From Halobacteriovorax sp. (lineage in GTDB: Bacteria > Bdellovibrionota > Bacteriovoracia > Bacteriovoracales > Bacteriovoracaceae): a stretch of 7,484 bases of DNA. Numbering within the stretch: the first letter of the stretch is position 1; the number at the start of each line of letters is the position of its first letter. The notes under the pieces were generated by a model. The model saw only the letters and a list, made by a program, of their open reading frames with translations, was not told the origin of the DNA and made no database searches. A program made the translations under genes and the position numbers. Below are positions 6,186-7,484 of the stretch, piece after piece. Location: the NCBI GenBank assembly GCA_002686115.1, contig NZAF01000164.1, forward strand, positions 1 to 7,484, in the 5' to 3' direction.

Positions 6186-6213
6186 ATTTTACTTAAAATT
6201 AAGCCTTTTGCAA
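6186..6213 (-). promoter_or_regulatory. Putative pnp promoter
   Basis: On the minus strand: TTGCAA (6213-6208, 4 of 6 to TTGACA), a 16-nt spacer and TAAAAT (6191-6186, 5 of 6 to TATAAT), just after the rpsO terminator. The start would fall near 6178-6181, giving a leader of about 135 nt. The spacer contains the AT palindrome AATTTTAAGTAAAATT. A separate promoter is expected here because the rpsO terminator is strong. Confidence 0.5.
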
Positions 6214-6235
6214 AGTCTAAGCCCCACAAAAGAGC

Positions 6236-6261
6236 AAAAAAAAAGGGACCTTAAAGGTCCC
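6236..6261 (-). terminator. Intrinsic terminator of rpsO
   Basis: Minus strand: GGGACC (6261-6256), loop TTTAA, GGTCCC (6250-6245), then nine T (6244-6236). The stem begins 8 nt after the rpsO stop codon and can be extended by A-T and G-U pairs with the T run. This is a textbook Rho-independent terminator and separates rpsO from pnp, at least partly. Confidence 0.92.
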
Positions 6262-6269
6262 CTCTTTAA

Positions 6270-6548
6270 TTACTTTCTTAAACCAAGCTTTCCGATAACT
6301 GCTTTATATTTAGCATCATCACCAGCTTTGATGTACTTTAAAAGTCTTCTTCTTCTACCAATCATCTTTAAAAGACCTCTATTTGAGTGGTAATCATGGA
6401 TATGTTTACCAAAGTGACCTTTTAAGTTGTTAATTCTAGTAGTAAGAATAGCAACTTGTACTGGAGCACAACCAGCATCGTTAGCACCTGAACCAAATTC
6501 AGATCCAAATTCTTTAATAAGCGTAGCTTTTTGTTCTTTTGTAATCAT
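6270..6548 (-). CDS. rpsO: 30S ribosomal protein S15
   Basis: Primary 16S rRNA-binding protein of the small-subunit platform, 92 residues against the usual 88-89. The core is clear: VQVAILTTRINNLKGHF (30-46), the loop HIHDYHSNRGLL (49-60), GRRRRLLKYI (64-73) and the C-terminal IGKLGLRK. Residues that bind 16S rRNA in known S15 structures map with an offset of about four: G26, Q31, R38, H45, H49, D52, S55 and Y72 are kept. The usual DTGS-x-E-V-Q motif reads DAGCAPVQ, so the contact threonine is alanine (A25) and the acidic residue is proline. A few extra residues (FGSEFGSGAN) lie just before it. A strong ribosome site TAGGAG precedes the ATG. It sits 87 nt after the sigma gene and is followed by its own terminator. 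Confidence 0.97.
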   Translation of the reverse strand: MITKEQKATLIKEFGSEFGSGANDAGCAPVQVAILTTRINNLKGHFGKHIHDYHSNRGLLKMIGRRRRLLKYIKAGDDAKYKAVIGKLGLRK

Positions 6549-6567
6549 TATATTCTCCTAAATGAAC

Positions 6568-6581
6568 AGACCTAAGACCTA
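6568..6581 (-). repeat. Tandem 7-bp repeat in the rpsO leader
   Basis: On the minus strand TAGGTCT occurs twice in immediate tandem (6581-6575, 6574-6568), about 20 nt before the rpsO start. Together with the true TTTAGGAG site, the leader carries three TAGG motifs able to resemble Shine-Dalgarno sequences. This could be a slippage product or part of translational control. Confidence 0.5.
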
Positions 6582-6630
6582 GTAAAAATCTTGAACAAAG
6601 GTTTTAACCAAGTAAAAGGCGAAATTTGAT

Positions 6631-6648
6631 GCATATTAGCGAATATGC
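6631..6648 (-). other. Perfect stem-loop across the sigma-gene stop codon
   Basis: GCATATT-CGCT-AATATGC on the minus strand is a perfect 7-bp stem with a 4-nt loop, and it includes the TAA stop of the sigma gene. No T run follows, so it is not a convincing terminator. It may protect the mRNA 3' end or overlap a promoter element (TAATAT is one of its parts). Confidence 0.4.
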
Positions 6649-6661
6649 TTTCTCATGTAAA
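6633..6661 (-). promoter_or_regulatory. Putative rpsO promoter inside the end of the sigma gene
   Basis: Minus strand: TTTACA (6661-6656, 5 of 6), a 17-nt spacer, TAATAT (6638-6633, 4 of 6). Start would be near 6626, giving rpsO a leader of about 78 nt. The match is moderate and rpsO could also be read through from the sigma gene. Confidence 0.35.
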
Positions 6662-7484
6662 GCTTTAAATTTTCAAGAAGTCTACTTTCTATCTGTCTTA
6701 TTCGTTCTCTCGAAACACCGTAATCATCTGCGATGGCCTGTAGAGAGCGCGGCGCATCAGAAAGAAGCCTTTCTGTAAAGATTTTTCGATCTCTTTCCTT
6801 AAGCCCACCAACAAACTCATCAAGATTCTCTTGTAAAAGCTGTAGACTTTGGTTGTATGAAACTTTTTCAGTAAAATCATCATCAATACTAAGAAAGTCA
6901 CCAAAGGAGTTAGTTGATTCATCTGAAACTTGATAATCAATGCTTAAGTCACTTGAATTTTCTCCAAGTCTCTGGTCCATCAGAGCAACAGCTTTTTCTG
7001 AAACATTAAGGTTTTTGGCAATCGTTTTATGGTCTGGCGAAATACCTTGTGCCTTTAACTTATCTTTTTCTCTCATGAGATTATAAAAGAGCTTCTTCTG
7101 TTCATTAGTAGTTCCAACTTTAACGAGACGGAAATTATCTAAAATGAACTTAAGAATATATGATTTAATCCACCAACTCGCATAGTATGATAATTTTGCA
7201 CCTTTTTCAGGATCATACATTGAAACGGCTTTCATAAGACCAATATTACCTTCTTGGATAAGATCTAGCATATTCGTGTAAGCATAACGATATTCCATAG
7301 CGATCTTTACAACGAGTCTAAGATTAGAAACAACAAGCCTCTTAGCTATCTCAATATCACCTGTCTCTTTAAGTTCTTTAGCAAGGGCCAGTTCTTCTTC
7401 TCTCGTTAAGAGCTCATAGCGATTGACCTCTTTAATATATTGAGCAAGCTCATTACTTGAACGACTAACAACTTTTGGTAGAAA
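6636..7484 (-). CDS. rpoH: RNA polymerase sigma factor, RpoH (sigma-32)-like; N-terminus beyond window
   Basis: The frame stays open from the TAA at 6636-6638 to the window edge, giving 282 residues. The internal ATG at 7298 is not the start, because conserved sequence precedes it: an ELAQYIKEVNRYELLTREEE segment and RLVVSNLRLVVKIA. Region 2 includes DLIQEGNIGLMKAV and YDPEKGAKLSYYASWWIK, the core-binding and -10-recognition parts. LVKVGTTNEQKKLFYNLMR (about 120-138) corresponds to the RpoH box, which separates heat-shock sigmas from RpoD. Region 4.2 is at about 247-266, SLQAIADDYGVSRERIRQIE, the -35-recognition helix-turn-helix. E. coli RpoH has 284 residues, so few are probably missing. RpoH-type factors direct transcription of chaperones and proteases after heat or misfolding stress. 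A related alternative sigma of deltaproteobacterial type is possible. It is upstream of rpsO on the same strand. Confidence 0.87.
   Translation of the reverse strand, partial: FLPKVVSRSSNELAQYIKEVNRYELLTREEELALAKELKETGDIEIAKRLVVSNLRLVVKIAMEYRYAYTNMLDLIQEGNIGLMKAVSMYDPEKGAKLSYYASWWIKSYILKFILDNFRLVKVGTTNEQKKLFYNLMREKDKLKAQGISPDHKTIAKNLNVSEKAVALMDQRLGENSSDLSIDYQVSDESTNSFGDFLSIDDDFTEKVSYNQSLQLLQENLDEFVGGLKERDRKIFTERLLSDAPRSLQAIADDYGVSRERIRQIESRLLENLKLYMRKHIR

Noticed and set aside
6208..6393. Plus-strand 61-codon frame over the rpsO terminator
   Set aside because: Antisense to rpsO and its terminator, with no ribosome site.
6698..6940. Open frames on both strands inside the sigma gene (6698-6940 minus, 6733-6933 plus)
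   Set aside because: They overlap the clearly conserved sigma-factor frame and are shadows.
7296..7298. ATG at 7298 as start of the sigma factor
   Set aside because: Conserved sigma region 1.2/2.1 sequence continues in frame upstream to the window edge.
1..7484. CRISPR array, tRNA, rRNA or defence cassette
   Set aside because: No spaced identical repeats, tRNA-like cloverleaf or rRNA sequence was seen. Apart from the IS edge and the unknown membrane protein, the genes belong to ordinary conserved families.

Overview
This is an AT-rich window that reads like a chromosomal housekeeping segment of a low-GC Gram-negative bacterium. The gene order (heat-shock-type sigma factor, rpsO, pnp, dut, small protein, 2Fe-2S ferredoxin) and the protein styles suggest a Bdellovibrionota/Bacteriovorax-like organism. 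That assignment is inference from recollection, not a database result.

Left end (1-107, + strand): the last 21 codons and the right terminus of what looks like an IS3/IS150-type insertion sequence. The element ends about 100 bp before a sensor histidine kinase gene (210-1835). The kinase has two membrane segments, a periplasmic sensor region, HAMP, coiled coil and a complete catalytic core, with no response regulator beside it. A small two-helix membrane protein of unknown function (1884-2453) follows behind its own promoter-like sequence, and it may be translated from a leaderless mRNA.

Right part (2456-7484, - strand): read right to left, an rpoH-like sigma factor cut by the window edge, then rpsO with a strong intrinsic terminator. 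Next comes a pnp transcription unit with a plausible promoter and a roughly 135-nt leader that can fold into a long stem. It continues into dut, a small protein resembling the polyhydroxyalkanoate-system family, and a ferredoxin with a long basic tail. From pnp onward the genes are packed with gaps of 4-9 nt. In two junctions the stop codon overlaps the next ribosome binding site, so pnp-dut-small protein-ferredoxin is very likely one operon. It converges on the membrane-protein gene with only 2 nt between stop codons.

How the genes work together: RpoH-type sigma redirects transcription under stress, S15 and PNPase serve translation and RNA turnover, and dUTPase keeps uracil out of DNA. The two small genes at the operon end have less obvious roles. 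The most interesting regulatory structure is the pnp leader. Its predicted transcription start coincides with the first base of an 11-bp perfect inverted repeat, which recalls the RNase III/PNPase-controlled leader of enterobacterial pnp. I see no clearly new defence or mobile system, no CRISPR array and no tRNA or rRNA gene.
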